DNA from: an uncultured Eubacteriales bacterium
GTDB taxonomy: Bacteria; Bacillota; Clostridia; UMGS1883; UMGS1540
Direction of reading: 5' to 3'
DNA: 10,423 nt
Assembly: GCA_900552775.1 (NCBI GenBank)
Contig: USAP01000057.1
Location: forward strand, 1 to 10,423
Shown: piece by piece, positions 1-8,200 of the stretch
How positions within the stretch are numbered: position 1 is the first letter of the stretch
How the letters are laid out: the number at the start of each line of letters is the position of its first letter
Made by a program: the position numbers and the translations under genes
Notes under the pieces: generated by a model
Seen by the model: only the letters and a program-made list of their open reading frames with translations
The model's database searches: none
What the model was told of the DNA's origin: nothing

Positions 1-1039
1 AAGCAAATTCGTCTCCGGCAGATAAATTGAAAACCGTTTGACCGCCCTTGTCTTCAAGGCGCTCGGAAACAAGATAAATACCGCTGCTTGAGGTAAATTT
101 AATGGGCGCGCCCGAAAATTTATATCCGTATATATCCGCGGTTCCTTCAAAGGAAAGCGAATAGTAATTTCCGTATTCGAGCGGTCTTTTAAAGAAAACC
201 GTAAGCTCGTTTCCGTTTAGCTTAAGCTCCTTTATGTTGCCGCCGTCTCCGTTTAAGGTACAGCAAACCTTAAACGGGTCAATTCTGTGATTGAAAACAA
301 ATGTCGGAGAGATATTTATGTCTACTCCTTTAAATCCGTTTTCAAGGCTTCCTCTTCGTATGAACAGACCGTTATCATCGTCAAACGATTTTACTTTCAC
401 ATTATCAAGCAGCATTCCCGCACCGCTCGCCGAAAAAGGATTGTAAAAGACAAAAATACACTCTTTTGCGGGATATGTAAAATTGAATTTATCTGCACAA
501 AGCCGTCTTTCTCCGTCAACTGAAAAATCAACATATCCGCTCTCTGAAGCCTTTGTATATTTAATATGATACTTTTTTCCGAAATCAAGCAATGATGCCT
601 CGCTCCTCTTTGCCGCCGCATCAGAGGAAACAAACAGCGTTATTTTATCAGATGAACTTGAATACTGCACAGCCAACATTTCTTTTGAATTTTCAAAATT
701 CGGCGATTCGGTGCAAAAAAGTCTGTTTGATATTGTATTTATCCTGTTTACACGCATATATTCTTCAATAACAGGTTTTGCTTTTTCCTCAAAGCAAATA
801 TCAAATTCAAGAGAGCATCCGTTATTTTGTTTAAGATTATATACCCTGAAAGGAGTTTTGGAAAGCTCAAGCATTTTGTTTTTCCATGTTTTCAAGGTGG
901 GATCAAGCAAAATATTTTCGACACAAGTGTCTTCACCTTCAAAATTAATATAAACCTCGCTGCCCGAAACGGCTGAGGAAAATGCGAAACAACTCAAAAT
1001 AACAGTCAATATCTTTAAAACCGTTTTTTTCTTCATCAT
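1..1039 (-). CDS. Secreted LamG-like / SbsA Ig-like domain protein, 5' part (gene E)
   Basis: An open frame runs from ATG at 1039-1037 to the window edge without a stop: 346 complete codons, then one leftover base. AAGGAGG lies 7 bases upstream. A second ATG follows directly (1036) and would also fit. Residues 1-26 are a signal peptide (MMKKKTVLKILTVILSC..., cut near AVSG); the Cys at 17 is a poor lipobox match. Residues about 27-219 look like a concanavalin/LamG-like module, ending in the strand MLLDNVKVKSF. Residues about 227-330 resemble an SbsA-type Ig-like domain (FNHRIDPFKV, then LSFEGTADIYGYKF). This order, LamG-like then Ig-like, repeats that of gene A at the other end of the window, and the two align by eye, so they are probably paralogous or share modules. 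The rest of the protein, including any catalytic or anchoring domain, lies outside the window. Confidence 0.87.
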   Translation of the reverse strand, partial: MMKKKTVLKILTVILSCFAFSSAVSGSEVYINFEGEDTCVENILLDPTLKTWKNKMLELSKTPFRVYNLKQNNGCSLEFDICFEEKAKPVIEEYMRVNRINTISNRLFCTESPNFENSKEMLAVQYSSSSDKITLFVSSDAAAKRSEASLLDFGKKYHIKYTKASESGYVDFSVDGERRLCADKFNFTYPAKECIFVFYNPFSASGAGMLLDNVKVKSFDDDNGLFIRRGSLENGFKGVDINISPTFVFNHRIDPFKVCCTLNGDGGNIKELKLNGNELTVFFKRPLEYGNYYSLSFEGTADIYGYKFSGAPIKFTSSSGIYLVSERLEDKGGQTVFNLSAGDEFA

Positions 1040-1046
1040 TTCGCAT

Positions 1047-1053
1047 CCTCCTT
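1047..1053 (-). promoter_or_regulatory. Ribosome binding site of gene E
   Basis: AAGGAGG on the minus strand, 7 bases before the first of two tandem ATG codons (1039 and 1036), in the 20-base gap after gene D. It is the only intergenic site in the window that does not overlap the previous gene. Confidence 0.85.
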
Positions 1054-1059
1054 AATAAA

Positions 1060-3615
1060 TTATTTGTACACTACAATGATTCTCGGGATAGAACTGTAGG
1101 TAAACATATAAATCCTTGAAAAATCCTCGTTTGTATCGCAAAAAGCTTTTATTTCATCAATCTGCGAAGCCTCAATGGGATTGCTTTTGGATTTGTCGTA
1201 CATATAAACCTTTACATTTCCGAGATTAAAATATTCCGCATTTTTAAGAACAGCTTCCTTTTTCGCCGTTAACGGGTCAAGCGTTGTAACAGATATAATC
1301 TTGCCGAATTTCGAATAAACGTTTAAAGCAGCGCTTCTGGTGTCGCTGAAATATACGCCGTTCGTTTCGCTGACAAGCTTTTTTGTCTGTCCGTCATAAA
1401 CTTTTTTTGCAAAGATTATTTTGCCGTTTACATCAAGAACGCATCTTATTACATCGCCCTGTCTTATATCCTTGATAGCGTCCGTATTTTTAACTGCGTA
1501 CGAAACCTCCCCCGAAACGCCGTAACCCTTGAGGCAAAGCTCTACTTCACCGTTTTCCGATAAAGTTTTTACGATTTTGTCAACCAAAACGGGGTTATCC
1601 TTGTTTGTGTATGTTTGTTCCTCTTCGTTTTTACATATAACGTATTCCGCAAACCCGTTTTCAATTCCGATGGTATAAGCGTCTATAAAATACGAGCTTG
1701 TGTGATTGAAGAAGCTAATATCGGAAACTATGAACTTTTCATCTTCATCCAAGCTTGCCGGTATTAAAAATATCTTTGTATCGCCTGAAATAAGAATTTT
1801 TCCTCCAAAACAATTCTGCGAGCCGGAATACTGAAGCTTTTCTCCGCCCTGGTACATTTGAAGCTCACCGATTTTATCGTCAGGCATGCTTTTGCCTTCG
1901 TAAGCCGTCTTTATTTCATTTATTTCACCGTTTATGTCAAGCTCATATTTTATAAGCTTGTTTTTTGCATTGGCGCAAAGGTATGTCTCCGCCTCACCCA
2001 CGCTCATGCTTGAATCGGAATCTATCATAAGCTTTTTTGCACAGGATAAAATAAAAATCTCACCGTCACAGCCCAAAAGCTTTAACTGAAGGCTGCCGTT
2101 TAAATTCTTTTTTACTTTTGCGTCTCTGAGCATTGCAACCTTTGCCTCCGAATGAGAAAAGCCTTTTACATCCACTATTTTTCCTTCGTCGTCAAGCAGG
2201 AATGTATATACGCCGTTTAACATACTTGAGGAAATAAGGTCTTTATTCAGAACAGTATACATCGCCCCGCTTATTTCAACATAGCTTCCGTGATTTCCGA
2301 CAGAATTGACCGCGCCCGTAATCTTTCTTGTAATTACGCTGATTTCGTATATGTCTTCATCGGCGTTTACGTATGCTTTTATCACGTCATCCTTTGATAT
2401 ATCCGAAATACTTATAATTTTTCCGTTTTTTGTTATCGACAGGAAAGCCGCGTCGCGAAGATTCAATGCAGCCTTTCCTCCGCTCAGAAAAAGCTTTCCG
2501 TTGTTTGCGTCAACTCCGCTGACAGAGCAAATCACAGGCTTTTTGATAAGTACAACCTCGTTTATTCCGTCACCGTTGTTATCAATAAGAATAAGCTCTC
2601 CGCAATCTATGGAAATATCTTTCTTTGTTACATCCAAAAGCGTCGAATTATTCAGGATAAAATCCGCATCCGGACTTATTTTAGCCGTTTTTATTCCGCC
2701 TTTTATATCTTCGTAAACTATTTTATTTATTGAAAAGCTTTTATCTTCGTCAAGAATTGTTTCGGCGGATACGGAAAGAATTTTATTTCTTTCATTGCAA
2801 GCCAGATAAATTATTTTTTTCTCGTCATCATTAGCAGCATACGCGTCAACGAGGCATCCAAGATATGAAACATACGAATTTTCCCCGGCAAAAAGCTCAT
2901 TGCCGTTTATTTTCACATATTTTTCACGCACTTTGCTGCTTCCCGTAAGCGAAGTTATGCCGTTGTCCGTCATTATACCGCTTATCTTTTTTATTCCCAT
3001 AAATTCGGAAAGCATGGTTTTCTCACCGTCGAGAGAAAAGCTGCGCTCACCGCCGAAGCCGCTTTGCACGGGGACCGGCTGCTTTAAGGCATTTGACAGA
3101 AAAGCCGCCGCTTCACCCGTTGTCAGTTCATCACCAACCTTTTTTGCCGTCCCCTTAGTAAAGCCGTATTCCGAGCCTATTCTCAGATAGTTTACTGGAT
3201 AATCACCGTAGCTGTCTGCCAAAACGCCGAAGCCTGCCGCATTTAATAAAATCTTTAATGCCTGTTCATATAAAATCGGCGAATCGGGGTCAAATGATGT
3301 TTCACTTTTACCCGAGATATACCCTCTTTCAAAAAGATTATACACAGCTCCGCTGTTTGGATGTGTTTCGGACATGTCGCTGAAGCGTCCGTTTTTGTTT
3401 TGAGGCTTCATCCTATAGTTTATGATGTTTGAAACGTATTGACAAAACATCGCTCTTGTAACGGTATCCGAGTCGGTGTCATCTGTAATCTCAAGCCCGC
3501 GCAGCAAAGAAATATCATAGTCGTATGCTGCGTCGGAATCCGCAAAAGCCGTCATGCCGAAAACCAGACATAATATAATAATCAATGAAATACTTTTTTT
3601 AATCAATTCAATCAC
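1060..3615 (-). CDS. Exported protein with degenerate N-terminal SLH repeats and long beta-rich body (gene D)
   Basis: 851 residues if read from GTG at 3615. A TTG at 3606-3604 (848 residues) is at least as likely because AAGGCGGGTGA sits 5 bases before it, whereas the GTG lies inside that element. Residues 1-25 are a signal peptide (cut after MTAFA). Three SLH-like repeats follow, about 33-68, 77-130 and 131-178. Only the first keeps a TR motif (VTRAMF); the others read ILYEQA and LTTGEA, so wall-polymer binding may be weak. Residues about 200-851 are beta-rich with no family I can name. They carry several copies of a short hairpin of the form 'I-x-Y-x-L-D-x-x-G-K-I' and one DNNGDG calcium-loop-like stretch. 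The C-terminus ends RIIVVYK, an ending I recall from other clostridial SLH proteins. The gene overlaps gene C by 8 bases or follows it by 1 base, so translation is probably coupled. Function is unknown; a surface structural or adhesive role is possible. Confidence 0.88.
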   Translation of the reverse strand: MIELIKKSISLIIILCLVFGMTAFADSDAAYDYDISLLRGLEITDDTDSDTVTRAMFCQYVSNIINYRMKPQNKNGRFSDMSETHPNSGAVYNLFERGYISGKSETSFDPDSPILYEQALKILLNAAGFGVLADSYGDYPVNYLRIGSEYGFTKGTAKKVGDELTTGEAAAFLSNALKQPVPVQSGFGGERSFSLDGEKTMLSEFMGIKKISGIMTDNGITSLTGSSKVREKYVKINGNELFAGENSYVSYLGCLVDAYAANDDEKKIIYLACNERNKILSVSAETILDEDKSFSINKIVYEDIKGGIKTAKISPDADFILNNSTLLDVTKKDISIDCGELILIDNNGDGINEVVLIKKPVICSVSGVDANNGKLFLSGGKAALNLRDAAFLSITKNGKIISISDISKDDVIKAYVNADEDIYEISVITRKITGAVNSVGNHGSYVEISGAMYTVLNKDLISSSMLNGVYTFLLDDEGKIVDVKGFSHSEAKVAMLRDAKVKKNLNGSLQLKLLGCDGEIFILSCAKKLMIDSDSSMSVGEAETYLCANAKNKLIKYELDINGEINEIKTAYEGKSMPDDKIGELQMYQGGEKLQYSGSQNCFGGKILISGDTKIFLIPASLDEDEKFIVSDISFFNHTSSYFIDAYTIGIENGFAEYVICKNEEEQTYTNKDNPVLVDKIVKTLSENGEVELCLKGYGVSGEVSYAVKNTDAIKDIRQGDVIRCVLDVNGKIIFAKKVYDGQTKKLVSETNGVYFSDTRSAALNVYSKFGKIISVTTLDPLTAKKEAVLKNAEYFNLGNVKVYMYDKSKSNPIEASQIDEIKAFCDTNEDFSRIYMFTYSSIPRIIVVYK

Positions 3616-5215
3616 CCGCCTTCATCGCAAGGCAGACTATTTTCGCTGCCTCGGCTCTTGTCAGATATGCTTTCGGATTGAAATTCCCGTCAGGCGTGCC
3701 GCTTATAATTTTTTTGAAAAGCAGCATGTTTACAGAATCCAAGGCATAATCCGAAATTATTTCATTATCCGCAAAATTCATGCTTCCGAGCGTCATTTCG
3801 GCGCCGCACTTCAAAAGCACGCGTGCCGTCATAACGCACGCATCCTCACGCGTTATATTATCTCCCGTGCCGAATAGCTTTTCGTTTTTACCTTTTATAA
3901 TACCGTTTTCCACTCCGCATATAACGGCGCTTTCATACCATGCGCCTTTTTTTACATCATCAAATCTATTTTCGCCTTCGGAGGGCTGAATTTTAAATGC
4001 CGATACAAGCATTTTCAAAAATTCTTCTCTCGTAACACATCTTAAAGGCTCAAATTTGTTTTCACCAACTCCCGAAACAATTCCATCGGCGTAAAGCTTA
4101 TTTATGTATTCCTCCGCCCACAAAGCCTCATCAAGGTCTGTAAATCGCGTCTTCTTTTCGGTCTTCGGCTTATCGGCAGGTTGCTCGCCCACAGAAAAAC
4201 CGCCGCCTGTGCTGCCGCCCGATGAGCCGCTGCTTTTTTTGTCTCCCTTAAGCTCGTCGGCGCAAGCTTTATCAAATGCATTTTTAATCTCGGCAACGCT
4301 TTTAAAGTCCTTTCCGCAAAGGGCTTTATTTACCTGAATTTTGTCAACCTTTGCGTATACTCCGTTTAAATCCAGCTTCAGCACATCGTTGTATTTTTCC
4401 AAAACGCTTGTCATAGCTCCCTTAGTCGCTGTGTTTACCTTTGTAATTGCAGAAGCTGTGTGAATCTGACTCTTTAACTCATTTAAATCTGCCGAAGGCT
4501 TTCTTATCTCAAAAAACACCTTTGAAAGCTTATCCGTGTCTATGTCATTTTCAAGCTCTATATTGAGATAATTGTTTTGAAGCGCCTTTTCAATATTTTC
4601 GGCGCTGCCGAAAGAGTATCTTGTAATTTCAATACCTTGGTTAAAGCACAATATAACATCATCGGCAGTAAGCTCTTCGTATTTGCCGATATTCTTTACA
4701 GTTTGCGCGCAGAAAAATCTGTTTGATGTTTCATTTTCCATGTACGAATCATACTCGTCCCCCGTTTCAAGATACACAACGCTTGTATCGCGCGAATATT
4801 TTTTTATAATTCCTTCAAGCGTATCCTCCGTTGCGTTTTTAAACATTGTTAAAGCCGTTTCAAGCTCCGCCGCATCGGCATAATAAAAGCTTTTGCTCTC
4901 TCCGTTTACTATCACCCGATATTTTCCGGAAGCGGCGCCCTTCGGCATCCTGAAAAGGATGCCGTATTCGCCGTTTTCATCGCAAAGAGCTTCATAAACC
5001 AAAACCGTCTGATTTTTAAGCGCCGTCTCCGAAAGATTTTCAAATTCGACATCGGGTTTTGTTATAACTACGGAAATCTTTGAGTTTTTTTCCGAAGCTC
5101 CGCTTATACTTACAACCCCGCTTCCGCTGTCAACGACAATATTTGATATATCTGCCGATGCAAGCCGAGCGGTAAGCATCAGGCAAAAAACGCATATTCC
5201 GATTTTTTTAAACAT
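3608..5215 (-). CDS. Exported SLH-domain protein, putative cell-wall anchor (gene C)
   Basis: 535 residues, ATG start 6 bases after GGGAGGT. Residues 1-21 are a signal peptide (MFKKIG..., cut after LASA). Residues about 23-112 form an Ig-like beta domain of the type that accompanies clostridial SLH proteins (GEYGILFRMPKGAASGKYRV). Residues about 115-320 are mainly helical and contain two diverged copies of one repeat, near 127-196 and 257-318. Both have a KY near the start and end in an acidic 'E-L/I...F' helix. A Ser/Gly linker (about 328-340) leads to three SLH repeats, about 357-408, 417-470 and 480-533, each keeping the TR-acidic signature (TREE, TRED, TRAE) that in known SLH domains helps bind pyruvylated secondary cell-wall polymer. 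No enzymatic motif is seen. Sitting directly behind a lyase that lacks an anchor, it is a candidate surface scaffold or glycan-binding protein, which is inference. The stop overlaps the beginning of the next gene. Confidence 0.9.
   Translation of the reverse strand: MFKKIGICVFCLMLTARLASADISNIVVDSGSGVVSISGASEKNSKISVVITKPDVEFENLSETALKNQTVLVYEALCDENGEYGILFRMPKGAASGKYRVIVNGESKSFYYADAAELETALTMFKNATEDTLEGIIKKYSRDTSVVYLETGDEYDSYMENETSNRFFCAQTVKNIGKYEELTADDVILCFNQGIEITRYSFGSAENIEKALQNNYLNIELENDIDTDKLSKVFFEIRKPSADLNELKSQIHTASAITKVNTATKGAMTSVLEKYNDVLKLDLNGVYAKVDKIQVNKALCGKDFKSVAEIKNAFDKACADELKGDKKSSGSSGGSTGGGFSVGEQPADKPKTEKKTRFTDLDEALWAEEYINKLYADGIVSGVGENKFEPLRCVTREEFLKMLVSAFKIQPSEGENRFDDVKKGAWYESAVICGVENGIIKGKNEKLFGTGDNITREDACVMTARVLLKCGAEMTLGSMNFADNEIISDYALDSVNMLLFKKIISGTPDGNFNPKAYLTRAEAAKIVCLAMKAGD
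3612..3622 (-). promoter_or_regulatory. Probable ribosome binding site of gene D
   Basis: AAGGCGGGTGA on the minus strand is a near match to the full anti-Shine-Dalgarno complement (AAGGAGGTGA). It lies within the last codons of gene C and 5 bases before a TTG at 3606. The GTG at 3615 is inside it, which argues for the TTG start, though coupled reinitiation at GTG cannot be ruled out. Confidence 0.5.
4943..4964 (-). other. Perfect 8-bp inverted repeat inside gene C
   Basis: The arms CGGCATCC and GGATGCCG flank a 6-base loop and would form a GC-rich hairpin in the transcript, over the codons for the end of the Ig-like domain (GILFRMP). No U-run follows on the minus strand, so it is not a standard terminator. 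It may be chance. Confidence 0.4.
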
Positions 5216-5221
5216 AAACTT

Positions 5222-5228
5222 ACCTCCC
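5222..5228 (-). promoter_or_regulatory. Ribosome binding site of gene C, touching the lyase stop codon
   Basis: GGGAGGT on the minus strand, 6 bases before the ATG at 5215. Its first G is the last base of gene B's TAG stop, so a ribosome ending on B would sit directly over the site. Confidence 0.85.
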
Positions 5229-8200
5229 TATCTGACTTCGGCAATATTGTTATACTCATTTGCTTCTCCGTAGCAATTACATATAATCTTCAGATAACGG
5301 CCCGCGGTTTCATCAAACTTGTATTCTTCAAATCCGTCGCTTGTTCCGCTGCTGTTGCCCGTAAACACCGTTTTCCAGTTAATCATATCATCGCTCAGCT
5401 CAATAATAAACTGATACTTTCTTCCCACGCCGTAGAACCATGCAATTTCAAGCTTGTTGAATGTGCATTGCTTTTTGAAATCATAAATAATCCAGTTGCC
5501 CTTACCAGCCGTTGTCCAGCGCGTGGAAAGATTTCCGTCAATGGTGTGCTTTCCGTCATGGTCTTCGTTTTCTCTGTCGCTTACGGTGATATCCTCAGCC
5601 GTTATATCATAGCCCTGTATCTTGCTTCTTAAAACGTTTTTCGGATTGAAGCATACAAAATATTTTGCACTGCCGTTTTGGTTTGATACGTTAACGAGCG
5701 TATAGCCCGGCGCCTTTGCCGCATTTGTTACGCTGACATTGGCATTTGCGGCCGAAGCCTCAACGGCAGGAATTTCATTTTCGTTATCTACTTTTACAAA
5801 ATACATTTTCTTTTCGGGGTCAAAACCGCTTATTTCAGTGCCGTTTAACATCAGCGTATTAAGTCGCGGCGAAACGGTGTCGGCAAGACTCCAGCTTTTT
5901 ATCGGCATTGATTTGGGAATTTCAAGCGGTGTGTCCTCGCCCGGCAAAAGCGGAATTATTGCCACCTCTACATCAAACCCGTTTACGCCCGCAGCTTTTA
6001 TTGCAAGCTTTTTCCAATCCTCGTTTTTCGACTGATTTTCGGGATCGGGCGAGTACGGAAGCGGTCTTGCGTCCATGATTTCAAAGCCGTAATTTCCTTC
6101 GGAAATAATTCCGACCCATACTCGTTTGTCTTCGTTTGAAATTATTGCCGATCTTTTGTCCTCGCTTATTACCGCGTTGTCGGACGCCTTGTAATGCGCA
6201 AACCAATATACGTCACATTTTTTCTTGAGTTTTACCTCGTCTCGTATTAAAACCGTGTTTCTTCCCGCGGTCATCATGATTCCTCTCACGGCAGATTCCG
6301 CGTTGTTTGAATATGCCGTAGTCAAATCGGTAACGGCAATGGAGCCCGAGTCCTTACTTTCATAACGCGTTATTTTGCTGTCGCCCGTCAGCACCTGGTC
6401 GTATCTTCTTGCCTTTCCCTTTGTAATCTCGGCATCGTCCTTGCCAACATATATTGCAATATCATCAAATCCAACCGTTGTTGCGCCGCCGCTGAATTGA
6501 AATCTGCAAAGCCAGACAGCATTTACGACGGGTTTTGAAATTTTAAAGCCGTTTGCAAGCTTTTCGCCGTCAACATAAACGTCAAGCGTATTTAAAAGGG
6601 GGTGAATGGCAAGTCTCACAGAATGCCATGAGCCGACAGCCATTCGTTTTAAATGGACTACTTCTCCGTCATCAACCGAAAACAGACCGCCGTTTGTTAC
6701 ATAAAGCGGGAACCATCTGTCGGATTTGTTTGCCGGATCAAGCCCCATTTCCAAGGGTCTCCACTCATTAACCTTAAACGCGGACATGTCCGGCATCTTA
6801 AATCTGAAATCAAGCTCAAATTCATTTGCCGCATAGGGAGACGAAATTTCCCAGTTAAGAAATCCGCCGCCGGTTGAATTTGTTGTGGAGGACTCTATTA
6901 AAATGTATTTATTCTTGTCATTCTCCTCCTGCACTGTTATTTTGCCGTTCGTCGCGGGACTGACGCCATAATCGCCCGACGGCGTATCTCCTACACTGTA
7001 CTCATTGCAATCTATCGTTTTTTGATATACCAAAAGACCGTCGCTGTTTTGTTCCGCAAGATTATACGGCGTTTCGTCTATCACAAGAGTGTTGTGCCCC
7101 TCGGCGCGGTTTGTGTAGCAGGTGTATTGAGCGGTGTAATACGACGCAGGGTCGTGCGGCATATCATGAAACCACCTTTTCCCCGCGTAATCATAAACAA
7201 ACGAGCCCGAATCAAGGTGCGAGTGATTTATGTTGACGGGGCCGGAATGGAATCCCGCAAATATACCGTCACCGGACCAGTCGCTTCTCGAAACGGTTGT
7301 TTCAACCTTTCTGAAATACTTGTCAAGGTCATATTTTTTTATTTCGCCGGAGGAAAGTGCGGCGTTGTACCAAAGAAGATCACATGGTCTTGCCGAATAA
7401 TTTTTGCTTATTATATCAGCCTTTCTTCTTGCCGCAAGATTTGAATCGTTTAATAAATCCGCAAAAAGGAAGGAAAAATAATAATCGGGCTTACTCTGAG
7501 GGTTTGCATCGGAAAAGTTGAAAAGCCCGCCGCTCGAAAGCATATAAGCCGGAAAATATGCAGCCTTGGAAAATCCGTCAATCTGCGTATAACCGAAGGT
7601 ATTAGAAAGAGCATTGCAAAACATTTCTATAATGTTCGCATCGCCGTTTAGCGTGCTGAAGCCGTAGTCGGGCCCCTCCTGCCACGCTCCGTCAGGCTCC
7701 CATTCGTTAAAGTGAATTTCAAGAGAACGAAGCGCATAGCCTATAAGCGGAGCGGTATAAGACGGCTCTTCCTCGCAGAAAGCCAAGCATGCCGCCAAAA
7801 CACCCTCGTTTCCAATCATATTCCAGTTAAAGGGGTCGGATATCCAAAAACATGAATACTTGTTTGAGTCAATTGTATAAACGCCCGTGTATGCTTTTTT
7901 TGCCGGCTCGAGACCGAGATCTATAATACCTTTTTTCAAAGCCGCTCTCTGTTCCGCGGAAAGGTAATCGTAAAACCAGTCATAGCCCAATGACGCACCG
8001 TACATACACTGTCCGGTGTCAAGAAAAGTAACAAGCTCGTTCCATGTCGGAAAATTGATTATGGCATTTAATTCCTGCCATGCTCTGTCGGCATATTTAT
8101 CATTGCCCGAAACGTGCCAGACAAGCCCTAAAATATTCATTCTCTTCCAGATATCCTCATCTGCCGAGACCATATTTGCGTTACTGTTCAGCAGAAAGGA

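Noticed and set aside
397..633. Minus-strand 78-residue frame
   Set aside because: It overlaps gene E in another frame. Gene E's frame has a signal peptide, a ribosome binding site and domain similarity.
1024..1030. A7 tracts near the start of genes E (1024-1030), D (3594-3600) and C (5203-5209) as phase-variation or slippage sites
   Set aside because: All three encode the Lys-rich beginning of signal peptides in an AT-rich genome. Seven bases is short for slippage and the frames are intact, so codon use explains them.
2545..2581. DNNGDG stretch in gene D as a dockerin or EF-hand
   Set aside because: There is one isolated loop without the paired second copy and helix that define a dockerin. 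No cohesin is seen in the window.
2306..2716. Plus-strand open frame of 136 residues rich in Phe/Ile/Ser
   Set aside because: It is antisense to gene D. Its hydrophobic look follows from reversing Lys/Asp/Glu-rich codons and does not indicate a membrane protein.
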